DNA from: Rugalucina vietnamica
Lineage: Eukaryota > Mollusca > Bivalvia > Lucinida > Lucinidae
Length of the DNA stretch: 64,000 nucleotides
Direction: 5' to 3'
Assembly (NCBI GenBank): GCA_964017185.1
Contig: OZ024882.1
Span: forward strand, 36,318,488-36,382,487
Part shown: one piece after another, positions 47,886 to 59,495 of the stretch
Numbering within the stretch: the first letter of the stretch is position 1
How the letters are laid out: every line of letters begins with the position of its first letter
Notes under the pieces: model-generated
The model's database searches: none
What the model was told of the DNA's origin: nothing
What the model saw: only the letters and a program-made list of their open reading frames with translations
Made by a program: the position numbers and the translations under genes

Positions 47886-48918
47886 TAACATTTTAATATT
47901 TTGCGTTGCCAGCGATCAACGCAAAATTTAATAAAAATTTTAAAAACTCCTAAACTTATTCTGGAAGTATGAGAATGGTAAGAAAGTATTGCAGATCGAT
48001 CCAAAAGGTCTTTTGAGGGTATTAAAAGGTAAAAACAGAGTTTTTGTACATTGGCACCGGAATTCTGAAAGTCTGCGAGAATGCTAAAATAATTCACAGA
48101 CGGCTGCAAAAGGTAGCATTTTTCCAAATGCCAAAAAGTTAAAATTTTATCATCTCAGGTATCCAGATAGTCATAAAGATCCAGCTAGGCAAAAAAAATA
48201 AAATAAATAAAAAATAAGTTTTAACATTTTAACATATTGCGTTGCTAGCGATCAACGCTAAATGTTATAAAATGTTAAAAACTCCTAAACTTATTCTGGA
48301 AGTCTGCGAATGGTCAGAAAGTATTGTAAATCGATCCAAAAGGTCTTTTGGGGGTATTAGAAGGTAAAAACAGAGTTTTTGTACATTGGCACCGGAATTC
48401 TGAAAGTCTGCGAGAATGCTAAAATAAGTCACAGACGGCTCCAAAAGGTAGAATTAGGGTCTCAGAATGTCAAAAAGTTAAAATTGTATCATCTCATGTA
48501 TCCAGATAGTCATAAAGATCCAGCTAGGCAAAAAAAATGTTTTAACATTTTAACATTTTGCGTTGCCAGCTATCAACGCAAAATGTTATCAAAGTGTTAA
48601 AAAACTCCGTAACTTATTCTGGAAGTCTGCGAATGGTCAGAAAGTATTGCAAATCGATCCGAAAGGTCTTTTGGGGGTATTAAAAGGTAAACACAGAGTT
48701 TTTGTACATTGGCACCGGAATTCTGAAAGTCTGCGAGAATGCTAAAATAAGTCATAGACGGCTCCAAAAGGTAGAATTAGGGTCTCAGAATGTCAAAAAG
48801 TTAAAATTTTATCATCTCAGGTATCCAGATAGTCATAAAGATCCAGCTAGGCAAAAAAAAAATAAGTTTTAACATTTTAACATTTTGCGTTGCCAGCGAT
48901 CAACGCAAAATTTAATAA
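45478..48918. repeat. Tandem array of about 325-bp units (left block, about ten units)
   Basis: The junction word CGTTGCCAGCGATCAACGC recurs near 45850, 46185, 46701, 46913, 47228, 47548, 47908, 48244, 48566 and 48892. The last six are spaced 320-360; the spread is due mainly to poly(A) length. Each unit runs from CGCAAAATGTT through GAAAGTCTGCGAGAATGCTA and GATCCAGCTAGGCAAAA to AACATTTTGCG, so each unit looks like a small inverted-repeat element. Confidence 0.9.
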
Positions 48919-48934
48919 AAAATTTAAGGAAGAG

Positions 48935-49125
48935 TCTATTTACAGTCAACTGTCACTAGCCAAAAAACGTTAAAATGGCTATTACCAGTCAACTGTCACT
49001 AGCCAAAAAACGTTAAAATGGCTATTACCAGTCAACTGTCACTAGCCAAAAAACGTTAAAATGGCTATTACCAGTCAACTGTCACTAGCCAAAAAAACGT
49101 TAAAATGGCTATTTACAGTCAGACT
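48935..49125. repeat. 43-bp tandem repeats at the left end of the nested transposon
   Basis: Four units of the type GTCAACTGTCACTAGCC / AAAAAACGTTAAAATGGCTA, almost identical. The inverted counterpart is at 56745-56880 (three units). Confidence 0.93.
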
Positions 49126-50693
49126 TGAAATTTTATTTTTGCTTGAAAAGTGTTCTTTTGGCTCTTATCTTCTTTCACCATTAAAATAATGTGACAAATT
49201 AATTCAGCTTCCAATGACGGAACCCAGTCCTCGTGGATTTCGGCTAAACTCAAGTCAGATGACGGACTGGCTGAAATTCGAATTAATGTTTTATCATTTG
49301 AATAATTACAATTGCTAACCACGGTTAACAGCTGATCTCATGCCCGGGTGTTCTGCTATACCAACCACAGTGTTCCTGTATAAACCGTTCGGAGATTACC
49401 AACAATTAGATCACGAATTGGCAGCAACTCGTATTGCAAAGCAGGAGAGAAAGAATGACTTGAGATATTGAGAGTATACATGTACATGACTAAATCTTAA
49501 CGCAGAAATCAGCAGTTCGTTCCTTGAGTAAATGTACACGTATCTAGGACAATGCGAAGCGTCAGTTCCCAGTCAATGCTACTAATATATGAACAAGCAT
49601 GCCTGGTTTGTGTTGGTTATATTCAAGCACGAACGTGCGGATAGTGCCTTCATTGCTGACATTTTTCGTAACTGGACGCTTACTTGTAGCATTTATAATG
49701 TGTCTCCTTACCAGGACGACTTCGTATAATTTAGAAATAAGAAGGGAATATCTCTGAACCATTTTAAGAGTAGCATGTTCGTGTAACACGGAAGTCAGTG
49801 TATTACGTAAACACCACAAAACTACGGTGATAATCAACTTCCAAAGAAAACGGAATACGTAAAATACGATTTTCAAATATTTTGCCTGTATCCTTAGACT
49901 TCAATGCACTGCCTAGCTTGTTGTTAGTACTATTACCATGTGTTTTAAGACAGACCCTACTAGAATTTGTTTACTGTGAAAACTCATGTCTTCCCTCTTT
50001 CTAAGTGCAAACATTTCAATATTCCAGAGTTATGATTTTTGTGTTCTGTGCATTGTCGCGGATGTAAATAATGCTATAAAGTTTCAACACGAAACTTTGA
50101 TTGGTTTCCAAGTTCCATTTTAAAGGGCCATAACTAAAAATACGCAATCCAGAGTTATGGTTCTTGTGTTCTGCACGTCGTCTTATGTTGGTTAATAATC
50201 CTGTGAAGTTTCATTACTTGAGATACCTAAAGAGGAATGACATAAAAATGAAATCTTGGCACGTATGCCAGTTCTCAAATGTAATACTCAACAAAATCAG
50301 GACTGAATTTTTAAGTTTTTCATAAAAACTCTTTCTTTTTTTTCTTTTATCCGCATTTGTTCAAATACGTAGCAGCTCTAGGGGATTGACAACATTTTCA
50401 ACAACGATACATACGAGAGATAACCCTTATAAATCGTGAAATTTGTAAGTACTGTAACGATGGTGTCCGATCAAACTTGAGTTTTGAAAGACAAACAACA
50501 CTGATTTAATTTCACAAGCTTAGATAATGCAATGAATATCAAAAATGCAGTTAAAAGAAAGAAAACTAGTGAAGCCGATTTGATAATCATGTTAGAATAG
50601 AAAATGTAATTACTTGCCCAAAAAGTTGCCTGCCTTGTGCCCACGGATGTAATTATTCATTATTTTTGCATTTCTAATCGCTGTTTACATGTA

Positions 50694-50747
<54 letters not shown>

Positions 50748-51060
50748 CTTTAGTAAGAAAATTAACTTCTTTATTTTTAACTTCCTCAAATACATATACG
50801 AGTGGCTCTATAACAACAAAAACATTTGAGTTCAAGACACACACAAAAAAAAAACACAACTAAAATGCAATGTTAAAAACAAAATAAAAACAATCAACCA
50901 AAGTGTCATTTTGACCTTCCGCATGAATTCACTGGTAAATTAATTTGTAATGTGACGCGTGTTGATCATTAATCGATTACCACACTCGATAGCTGATTTT
51001 GTGAACGTGTGTAGTTGCGAAAAGGCGTGAACGTAATAATTTTTCAAACTTTTTCAACAC
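49126..51060. other. Interior of the nested transposon, no gene; poly(A) 50695-50744
   Basis: At 50001-50250 two related stretches (CCAGAGTTATGATTTTTGTG and CCAGAGTTATGGTTCTTGTG, with AAAGGGCCATAACTA between) form a repeat known widely in bivalve non-coding DNA. A 104-codon minus frame at 49562-49876 has no recognisable domain. Confidence 0.45.
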
Positions 51061-51066
51061 TGACAC

Positions 51067-51180
51067 AGGGGTAAACAAGGGGAACCGCTCTCCCCGGTGC
51101 TGTTCATATGTTTCATAAATGATATCATTCATAACACCAACGATGATTATGGCGAACCATTGACTATCAATGAAATTAAT
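51067..51180 (+). pseudogene. Reverse transcriptase fragment (non-LTR)
   Basis: An open stretch reads KQGEPLSPVLFICFINDI, the conserved RT block that follows the VRQG motif. Only about 40 codons remain, between low-complexity sequence on both sides. Confidence 0.7.
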
Positions 51181-51405
51181 ATGTCTACAGCTGTATACTC
51201 ATGTATGCATACATGTATGATGCTGAAAGAAAGAAAGAAAGAAAGAAAGAAAAAGTAAGAAAGAAAGATGAATTAATGAATGAATACGATTGTTTCCGAT
51301 TGCTTGAAACATACAAACATGTAGCGCTTTCTTTTCAAATGAATGAATGAAGTGGGAAGTTCTTTTCTTCTTAATTCTACGTTTTTCTTTTTTTTTTTCG
51401 GAAAC

Positions 51406-51807
51406 ACATATAAGATTGCCATAGACTTTAATTTCTAAGAAAAAAAGGTAGCTGTTCATTGCAATCGTTTATGGCCCCTAAGGTAGTCGCTTATCGCAAT
51501 TAGGTAGCTGTTTAGTGTAATCAGTTACATGAAAGAAACACTTTTATTTTGTGGTCTACAGTAGTCGCCTATGGTAAATGTATGAAGCAGAGACGTCAAC
51601 GCACCTCCAGATATTTTAATTGAATTAACTAATGTTACTTTATGTTAGGACAATATTAGCTAAATAACATTGGTGTCATACTTGTACACGCGTGCCATTC
51701 AATGGCTACCGAGAAAATTTACACCTACAGATCAAAGGTGCTCTGCCTTCGTGCTATCAAAACATTTGGTAATAACATAGGTGTCATCTTTTCATAGGTG
51801 AAGCAAT
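51406..51807 (+). repeat. 402-bp direct repeat, first copy
   Basis: Begins ACATATAAGATTGCCATAGA and ends AGGTGAAGCAAT. It is about 95% identical to 52964-53365, 1558 bases further on. The two could be long terminal repeats of a gutted element, but TG...CA ends and a primer-binding site are not seen. Confidence 0.85.
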
Positions 51808-52963
51808 TTTTTTTGTTTGTTATTCTTTGAATAATTTTGAACTATTGTTTGAAAAAAAGTGTTGTGTTTAAGCTACTTTACGGTCCTTTACAACAGCACA
51901 ATGAAATAGTGCGCCATTTTTATTCTGATAAGCAAACTGCTAACAAAAATAAATTTACTCTTTATGCGTCCGAATGCTAAGTTAAGGACGCGATTACGTG
52001 AACCCCAGTGTTTATTATAAATTCTTTATAATTGTTACAACACACCCCACCCCCCTTAACATGGATATGTAGTTTTCAAATTAAAATTCTAGTGGATGGA
52101 AAGTTTCGACTTTCATGTACACCACATTGCGACATCAAGCATTTTATCGCATTTTTAAAACTTCACGAATGAAATGCTTTTTAAAGAACAAAAATACCCT
52201 AAATACAACATTTTGCAATATTTATGAAATCTGGGTTGTTTTAGAAAATAAACAAAGCAGTTGAGCGTAGAAAATATTTATTTCATAATAAATCACTTGG
52301 ACCAAATCATAATGCAACAATAAATCATCCTCTGATCTCTACAGTCAAGGACATATTTCGCAATTTGCTGTCAACGATGCATTTTATTATTCTAATGTAG
52401 ACCTTGAGGGTTCAGTACCCGAAATTTCGCAATATAGCCCATAATGCTTGGATCAAACGTTTATATTGTATTCATTCGTTTGTGTACCCGACAACATTGT
52501 TGTTTCGGAAGCGACATTACAATGATGTTTTCAGTATGAAAACAGGTACAATTTTACGAAATCGAATAAAGAACCCTAACAGTTTTTGTCTTGTCTGATT
52601 GAATTGGTGCGTAATAACGTTCAGGTCAACAATGATTTAGTCATATTGAGACATTTGATACTTTACATGTACTTTACGACTACATCTATCTGAAAAGGTC
52701 AAATATAAGACTTGCGAAATCAGGGTTTGTTCAAAGCTGGTTTTTCTGGGTACCAGGATACGCAAAGAATCAAGAAGCTAGTCATCTTCACGTTATCAAT
52801 GCAAAAGTACTTCACCAAGCAACCGTAACGAGAAATTCCCCCATATAGTAAACGTGCTATTTTGAATAAATCCTATTCGCCCGAACGATTTTGTGTATAA
52901 CTGAATCCGGTCATAAATGTCTGTAATCTGCTGCTGGGTAATTCAACATGGCTAACTATAGCT

Positions 52964-53365
52964 ACATATAAGATTGCCATAGACTTTAATTTCCAAGAAA
53001 AAAGGTAGCTGTTCATTGCAATCGTTTTTGGCCCCTAAGGTAGTCGCTTATCGCAATTAGGTAGCTGTTTAGTGCAATCAGTTACATGTAAGAAACACTT
53101 TTATTTTATGGTCTACAGTAGTCGCCTATGGTAAAGGTATGAAGCAGAGACATCCATGCACCTCCAGATATTTTTAATTGAATTAACTAATATTATTTTA
53201 TGTTAGGACAATATTACCTTAATAACATTGGTGTCATACATGTACACGCGTGCCATTCAATGGCTACCTTGAAAATTTACACATACAGATCAAAGGTGCT
53301 CTGCCTTCGTGCTATCAAAACATTTGGTAATAATATAGGTGTCATCTTTTCATTGGTGAAGCAAT
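52964..53365 (+). repeat. 402-bp direct repeat, second copy
   Basis: Collinear with 51406-51807. It is followed by GAATAAACTTTCTGTATTC, resembling a retroelement 3' end. Confidence 0.85.
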
Positions 53366-53422
53366 ATACGACGATGGGCTATTATGCCTAAGTCTGAATA
53401 AACTTTCTGTATTCTGTATCAA

Positions 53423-53640
53423 GGATAAGATAATTTTATTTCAAAATTTCATAAGGCTGACAAGCCCATGAGATATAATACTTACATAGATATTTGATGG
53501 CATACAGTACAGATACATGCAACTAAATTATATATTCAATCGACAACTTGTAACAATGCAACATATAAATGTACGTAGTATATTGCATTTAGGTATAATT
53601 AGTAGGGTTTCAGTAGCAATTTATCTCATGGGCTACTTAG
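53423..53640 (-). mobile_element. LINE 3' end remnant
   Basis: On the minus strand it ends AAATAAAATTATCTTATCC, the same kind of terminus as at 17903-17970. Confidence 0.4.
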
Positions 53641-53664
53641 TTAGGTTTCTTTTATTTCGTTAAT

Positions 53665-53846
53665 AGCATGCGCGGATCCAGAGGGGGGACCGGGGGTCCG
53701 GACCCCCCCTGGAATTTGAAAATTTTACCTAAAAAAAGGTAATTTCGGGATTTTGGGGGGGGGGGTTGGACCCCCCCTCGTCTGTGACCAAAAATTACCA
53801 TTTTCGTTGGACCCCCTCTCATGAAAATTTCTGGATCCGCGCATGA
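53665..53846. mobile_element. MITE with perfect CATGCGCGGATCCAGA ends
   Basis: CATGCGCGGATCCAGA at the left and its exact complement at the right enclose G-rich then C-rich blocks (GGGGGTCCGGACCCCCC). The interior is itself largely palindromic. Ends of this type are common in marine invertebrate genomes. Confidence 0.88.
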
Positions 53847-53899
53847 ATAGAATGTACAGTAATAACGAAGTACATGAGAAGTTGATTGGGCTGACACCT

Positions 53900-55790
53900 T
53901 TTGTATAATGAGAGTCATTTAAGAAAACAAAAACACGTGTTCACACCGCCGTTAAGAAAACAAATAAGCATGTTCGCACAATCGAAGATAAACTTGATAA
54001 TTATGTCAATTTTTTCGGTATGGCCAGAAACTTTTACATGGAGTGAGAACACACTGCTTATGGATTCACGGAGATTGTCGAAAGTTATGATTACTTATCA
54101 GCGAATGCAAAGACATTAGTAAGACCAGACTGCGCGATAGCATATTAAACTCTGTACACAAGTGCACATGTATGAATTGCAAGATCCATACCAAAACACA
54201 ACATTCTGAATACTTCTTATGTATTACAAACCATAATACCTGATCACGAAAATCAGCACATCAGCAAATGCGTTTCAAGTTTCTATGTGGTATGATCGCG
54301 CACACTGCATTATAAATGTTTGTTATGAAATAAAATAAATGAATGCTCTAAAATAATTATTGTAAGAAATATGCATCATCCGATAGCAGTTTTCATAATG
54401 CTTCTAATGATTTGTAGCAATGCCCCATTTTTTCAACAGTATGCATATGTTCTACCGAGAAAGGAGCCACACTAACGATGGTAACAGAATGCTTAGAGTA
54501 CATGTATAAAAGTCTGAAATATTTTATGCCGAACAAAAGAGCAATGGTGGGATGATATAGCATCTTTAATTGTTAGGTATGAATTATCACGGTACATGTA
54601 GGTGTAGATTGGCACGTGCACATATACTGTCCTATGACAACTTTGTTATTTACATTCTGTTGTGTCTATATCATCGTAATCGTGATAGTCATTCTTTTTT
54701 ATTTAATGTGTAGTTAATATTTTGTATCAACATTATGTATGCAAAACAAAGTTTAAAATTGACAACGAGCAACAAATCAGCAGTTCAGTATTTCAGCGTT
54801 TTAGTATATTTCTGCTGATCAGTCAGTTGCTGAATTCAGCAGAAAATTCAGCGTTTTAGTCTGTCCCGACTTCAAGTGGTTAAGTACACCTGATATGCGT
54901 TCAGTCAGTCAGTCAGTCAGTTCCAGCTGTTCATGGACCAAATAAAACTCGAATACATTTAATGTTTTATACGCGGCATGCGTACCTGATTTTAAATCTT
55001 TAAAATACATACAGTGTATTTAGTCAAATTCTATAATTCTTGGCGGTTTATCAAAGATTGGCGCACACGAATACACCTCAAAGATAAGTTGTCATAACAA
55101 TGCCTCAAGGTGTGAAAAGAGAAGCTCAACCACGCGTACTGTAAAAACATTTTATGGGTATTCTTGTGTTTTATGACACCTGAGCCGCACCAAAAGAAAA
55201 TATATTTAACTTTTTTTAATCAAAACAAAAGTGCATTTTATACAGCTTTTAGCCCACGCTCCTGTTTTGTTATTTATTTATCACAATGCATTGTCTGTGT
55301 CTGTTAATCCTGATTCTCAAACCGCCATACATTACTGTGTCTGTCCTGTCCGGCTTCAGAGCTAATCAGAAATCCCGAAGGCCTTTTTATCATGACGCGG
55401 CTCTACAGTTTCATGACGTGATCGCATATAGATGTGTCATTGAATCAGTAAAGGACACACAAAAAGACGTTCGATACACCATGTTGCTTCAAATAATAAC
55501 ATAATTGGCATGTTAACCGCTCTGGTCCGATCCTGCCCAGGAAAAGTGGTTAATGTCAAACCATCCATATGTATAAAACTTTTGTGGCTTAGTTAGATGG
55601 TTATGTTTCAAGCACTTGTTGTTTGTCATCAACATGTTGGGTAAAACGTCCCGACATTATCTTAGCTGTTGACAGGGACTTTAAGCATCAATTAATACAA
55701 AACCTTCATCTTAGCAGACTGCCAACTTAGTGCACATTAGACCACCGATCTTGGACCAGGGGAAGAGGAAAAATGAATATACATTGTAAA
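53900..55790. other. Nested transposon interior, no gene; (CAGT)n at 54900-54921
   Basis: No domain-bearing frame. A partial family 2 MITE (GCCTTTTTATCATGACGCGGCTC) ends near 55404. Short GTCA and TCAGCAG-type repeats lie at 54770-54921. Confidence 0.4.
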
Positions 55791-55819
55791 TATGTTCATA
55801 AACAAGTTTGCGCAATGCG

Positions 55820-56337
55820 CATGGTTGTCGAGCGCGATCTCGGATTCGATGTCGAATCGGACACACTGCCTGCCGTCTAGACATGTTTTCAATTTGGCAA
55901 CACACATGCAAGCACACGCGCGCACATGTTATGACTTTTTTACAGAAAGTTTGATGCGGTACTCATAAACGTTTCCAGCTAGTTCGCATGTTTTTTCTCA
56001 GTCTACAATTGCAAAATTCTTATGCACATGTATATAAACATGTACAATTAGTTTGAACTATAAATGAAAAATGTGCGGACATGGTTGTCGAGCGCGATCT
56101 CGGATTCGATGTCGAATCGGACACACTGCCTGCCGTCTAGACATTTTTTCAATTTGGCAACACACATGCAAGCACACGCGCGCACATTTTATGACTTTTT
56201 TACAGAAAGTTTGATGCGGTACCCATAAACGTTGCCAGCAAGTTCGCATGTTTTTTCTCAGTCTACGATTGCAAAATTCTTATGCATATGTATATAAACA
56301 TGTACAATTAGTTTGAACTATAAATGAAAAAAAATAC
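55820..56337. repeat. 260-bp tandem duplication
   Basis: CATGGTTGTCGAGCGCGATC begins at 55820 and 56080. The two units stay nearly identical to AACTATAAATGAAAA. Confidence 0.92.
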
Positions 56338-56744
56338 ACTGTTGCTCTTTCTTTCAAACTAAACTATGCAATAATCTTTATAATTTGATCAAGTTTTTAG
56401 TTAAAAAAACTCACTTAAAATTGTAGCTGGCAAGTCATTTTTTCAGCAGTTTGGGGATGAAGAAAAATAATTCAACGCCTCATTATGAAAGTCAATGTTG
56501 CTTGGTCCTAAACACGCGACCAACGAAACAAGAGCAACGTAAATATCATAACTAATATATATAAAAATTGTATTGCATTGCCAGGCAATGCATTCCTGGC
56601 AATGCATTCCCAATAAGTTCATATAATAAAATAAAATATTAAAAATACAAATACAGCTTAGATCTAATGTTCAAAACATGGTTTCAGTCCCAAGTTTGTC
56701 AGAAACATGTTACCACATACTAAGTAAATAATTATTTTTGAATT

Positions 56745-56880
56745 TGACTGTAAATAGCCATTTTAACGTTTTTTGGCTAGTGACAGTTGACTGGTAATAG
56801 CCATTTTAACGTTTTTTGGCTAGTGACAGTTGACTGGTAATAGCCATTTTAACGTTTTTTGGCTACTGGGTAATAGCCAC
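56745..56880. repeat. 43-bp tandem repeats at the right end of the nested transposon
   Basis: Three units, complementary to those at 48935-49125: ATTTTAACGTTTTTTGGCTA then GTGACAGTTGACTGG. Confidence 0.93.
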
Positions 56881-56893
56881 TCCGAAAATTTAA

Positions 56894-58163
56894 ATACTCC
56901 TAAACTTATTCTGGAAGTATGAGAATGGTAAGAAAGTATTGCAGATCGATCCAAAAGGTCTTTTGAGGGTATTGAAAGGTAAAAACAGAGTTTTTGTACA
57001 TTGGCACCGGAATTCTGAAAGTCTGCGAGAATGCTAAAATAAGTCACAGACGGCTCCAAAAGGTAGCATTTTTCAGAATGCCAAAAAGTTAAAATTTTAT
57101 CATCTCAGGTATCCAGATAGTCACAAAGATCCAGCAAGGCAAAAAAAAAAAAAAAAATAAAATAAAATAAATAAATAAAAAAATAAGTTTCAACATTTTA
57201 ACATATTGCGTTGCCAGCGATCAACGCAAAATGTTATAAAATGTTAAAAACTCCTAAACTTATTCTGGAAGTCTGCGAATGGTCAGAAAGTATTGCAAAT
57301 CGATCCAAAAGGTCTTTTGGGGGTATTAAAAGGTAAAAACAGAGTTTTTGTACATTGGCACCGGAATTCTGAAAGTCTGCGAGAATGCTAAAATAAGTCA
57401 CAGACGGCTCCAAAATGTAGAATTAGGGTCTCAGAATGTCAAAAAGTTAAAATTGTATCATCTCATGTATCCAGATAGTCATAAAGATCCAGCTAGGCAA
57501 AAAAAAAATGTTTTAACATTTTAACATTTTGCGTTGCCAGCGATCAACGCAAAATGTTATAAAAGTGTTAAAAAACTCCGTAACTTATTCTGGAAGTCTG
57601 CGGATGGTCAGAAAGTATTGCAAATCGATCCGAAAGGTCTTTTGGGGGTATTAAAAGGTAAAAACAGAGTTTTTGTACATTGGCACCGGAATTCTGAAAG
57701 TCTGCGAGAATGCTAAAATAAGTCATAGACGGCTCCAAAAGGTAGAATTAGGGTCTCAGAATGTCAAAAAGTTAAAATTTTATCATCTCAGGTATCCAGA
57801 TAGTCATAAAGATCCAGCTAGGCAAAAAAAAAAGTTTTAACATTTTTACATTTTGCGTTGCCAGCGATCAACGCAAAATGTTATAAAAATGTTAAAAAAA
57901 ACTCCTAAACTTATTCAGGAAGTCTGAGAATGGTCAGATAGTATTGCAGAACGATCCAAAATGTCTTTTGAGGGTATTTGAAGGTAAAAACAGAGTTTAT
58001 ATACATTGGCACCTGAATCCTGAAAGTCTGCGTGAATGCTGAAGTAAGGCACAAACGGATTTAAAAGGTAGAATTAGGGTCTCGGAATGCCAAAAAGTTA
58101 AATTTTTTATTATTTCAGGTATCAGAAAACCAGGAAATGGTTCAGAGAGGGTATAGCTTTGTC
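56894..58163. repeat. Tandem array of about 325-bp units (right block)
   Basis: Junction words at 57213, 57537 and 57860 (spacing 324 and 323). The first unit completes the one cut at 48918. The last part is the inverted counterpart of the left terminus. Confidence 0.9.
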
Positions 58164-58170
58164 TTATTTA

Positions 58171-59495
58171 TTTTAGGATGGGCTTGTTCTGTATCAACGC
58201 AACACCAAATAAAATATAACTATTCTTTTATTTAATGCTCTTAGTATATCTGGCATAAATAAGGGTTAAAAGCAAATTGATAATTGTTTCTGGATGGAAC
58301 TGATTGGCCGCAGAGCAGAAATGAAGTCTGCTTGGTTATACCAAGTCGGACTTGCATTGAAATTTTAGCTCCCCAGAAGTTGTTCAAGCACTGAAACTTC
58401 TTGGGGGCTAAAATTTATTTAGAATTTCCGCCTACTAAACAATGAAGAGTTATAACAAAACCATGAAAGCTGTTTTTCCGCTCTGCGACAAGTCAACTCA
58501 GTGGTAAAAGTTTTCTTGTGAAATACTCCTTAGTGATCATATTCATTCACTTCAAATAGATGTACTCCTTAAAATGAAACTGTCATTGTCCATTTTAGGC
58601 TCATTGATAATTATTCCATTTTATATAATAATTGGCCAGAAAATATTTTTCTGGTTATTGTCCATGGCCTTTGTCCTATGCATATTTAGTTTGTAATCGG
58701 TTTTGTCCGATTTTGTCCTGTCTTTTCAAGGTTTAAAATAAGTTGTTTGAGCATGGTAAAATCCTCCACTTAGCATGGTAAAATCCTCTGGCAAGTCAGC
58801 TTCATCTAGCACTCACCCACTGACCCTTCATCTGAAAGTACATATCTAAAAACAGTATCTGGAATTCCAGTATGAAAATGATGATGTTAACTCGCCTAGG
58901 GTTTATAACTGGCCGTTCTAAGGTGGTAGTACTGTTGTGGCATATTTATTTCTCTTTTCAATGCGTGTTTCATCGATGTTAACGTATTAAGTCATTTTGT
59001 CCTGTTATATTCAGCTCGGATAGTGCATCTGGGTGGACACCATCTGGGAAAGAGCTGCTCCTGGGTGTTGAAGATATGCTTGAAATGTCTATATATCAAC
59101 TTTATTTCACCTTTTGGTGTCGCAAACATGTTTGTGCTTGTTCCTGGTCATTGTTTATTGTTATTGTAATAAGGGAGTGGTGGGTGGGTTTTGCTTCTGA
59201 GAACTGGATCTCCACAGAACAGGAGGGTCACATGGTATATTGATGACATCAGAGGACCAGCATGACATCACACCTGATCATGTGATTTGCACTGTCAGTC
59301 ATGTGACTTAGATCATGTGTCCTCAAAGATGTATTATTGATTGACAGTCAGGAAAACACTTAATTGAATTGATTATCATTTCTTAAACCAATAGAATGAA
59401 ATGATGTGGAGGTACTTACGAAAAGCTGAAAACAAGAACAGAAGCAAGCCCGACCAAAATAAATACAAAATACTGCTTAAGGCAGTATTTATTCT
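58171..59495. mobile_element. Inverted-repeat element, short copy (1.3 kb)
   Basis: Begins TATTTTAGGATGGGCTTGTT and ends near AGCAAGCCCGACCAAAATAA, which is the inverted form with a few changes. The first 263 bp are repeated at 59496-59758 and the last about 309 bp at 63402-63710, so both ends match the longer element that follows. The interior lacks a coding frame. Confidence 0.75.

Larger units (their letters stand above)
48928..56884. mobile_element. 8-kb nested DNA transposon with 9-bp target duplication (Mutator-like?)
   Basis: AAAATTTAA flanks it at 48919-48927 and 56885-56893. The array unit interrupted at 48918 resumes at 56894 with ACTCCTAAACTTATTC, proving insertion into a pre-existing array. 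The ends are inverted: GGAAGAGTCTATT against the complement CGGAGTGGCTATT, each followed by 43-bp tandem repeats. A 9-bp duplication and long repetitive termini fit Mutator-like elements; no transposase frame was recognised, so it appears non-autonomous. Confidence 0.85.

Noticed and set aside
47148-48127. Repeated 70-90-codon minus-strand frames with similar peptides (also near 56820)
   Set aside because: They are translations of the same tandem DNA unit, lack domains, and are broken in many units.
48935-49125. Regularly spaced repeats that could suggest a CRISPR array
   Set aside because: Units are contiguous without unique spacers, the genome is eukaryotic, and the block is a transposon terminus.
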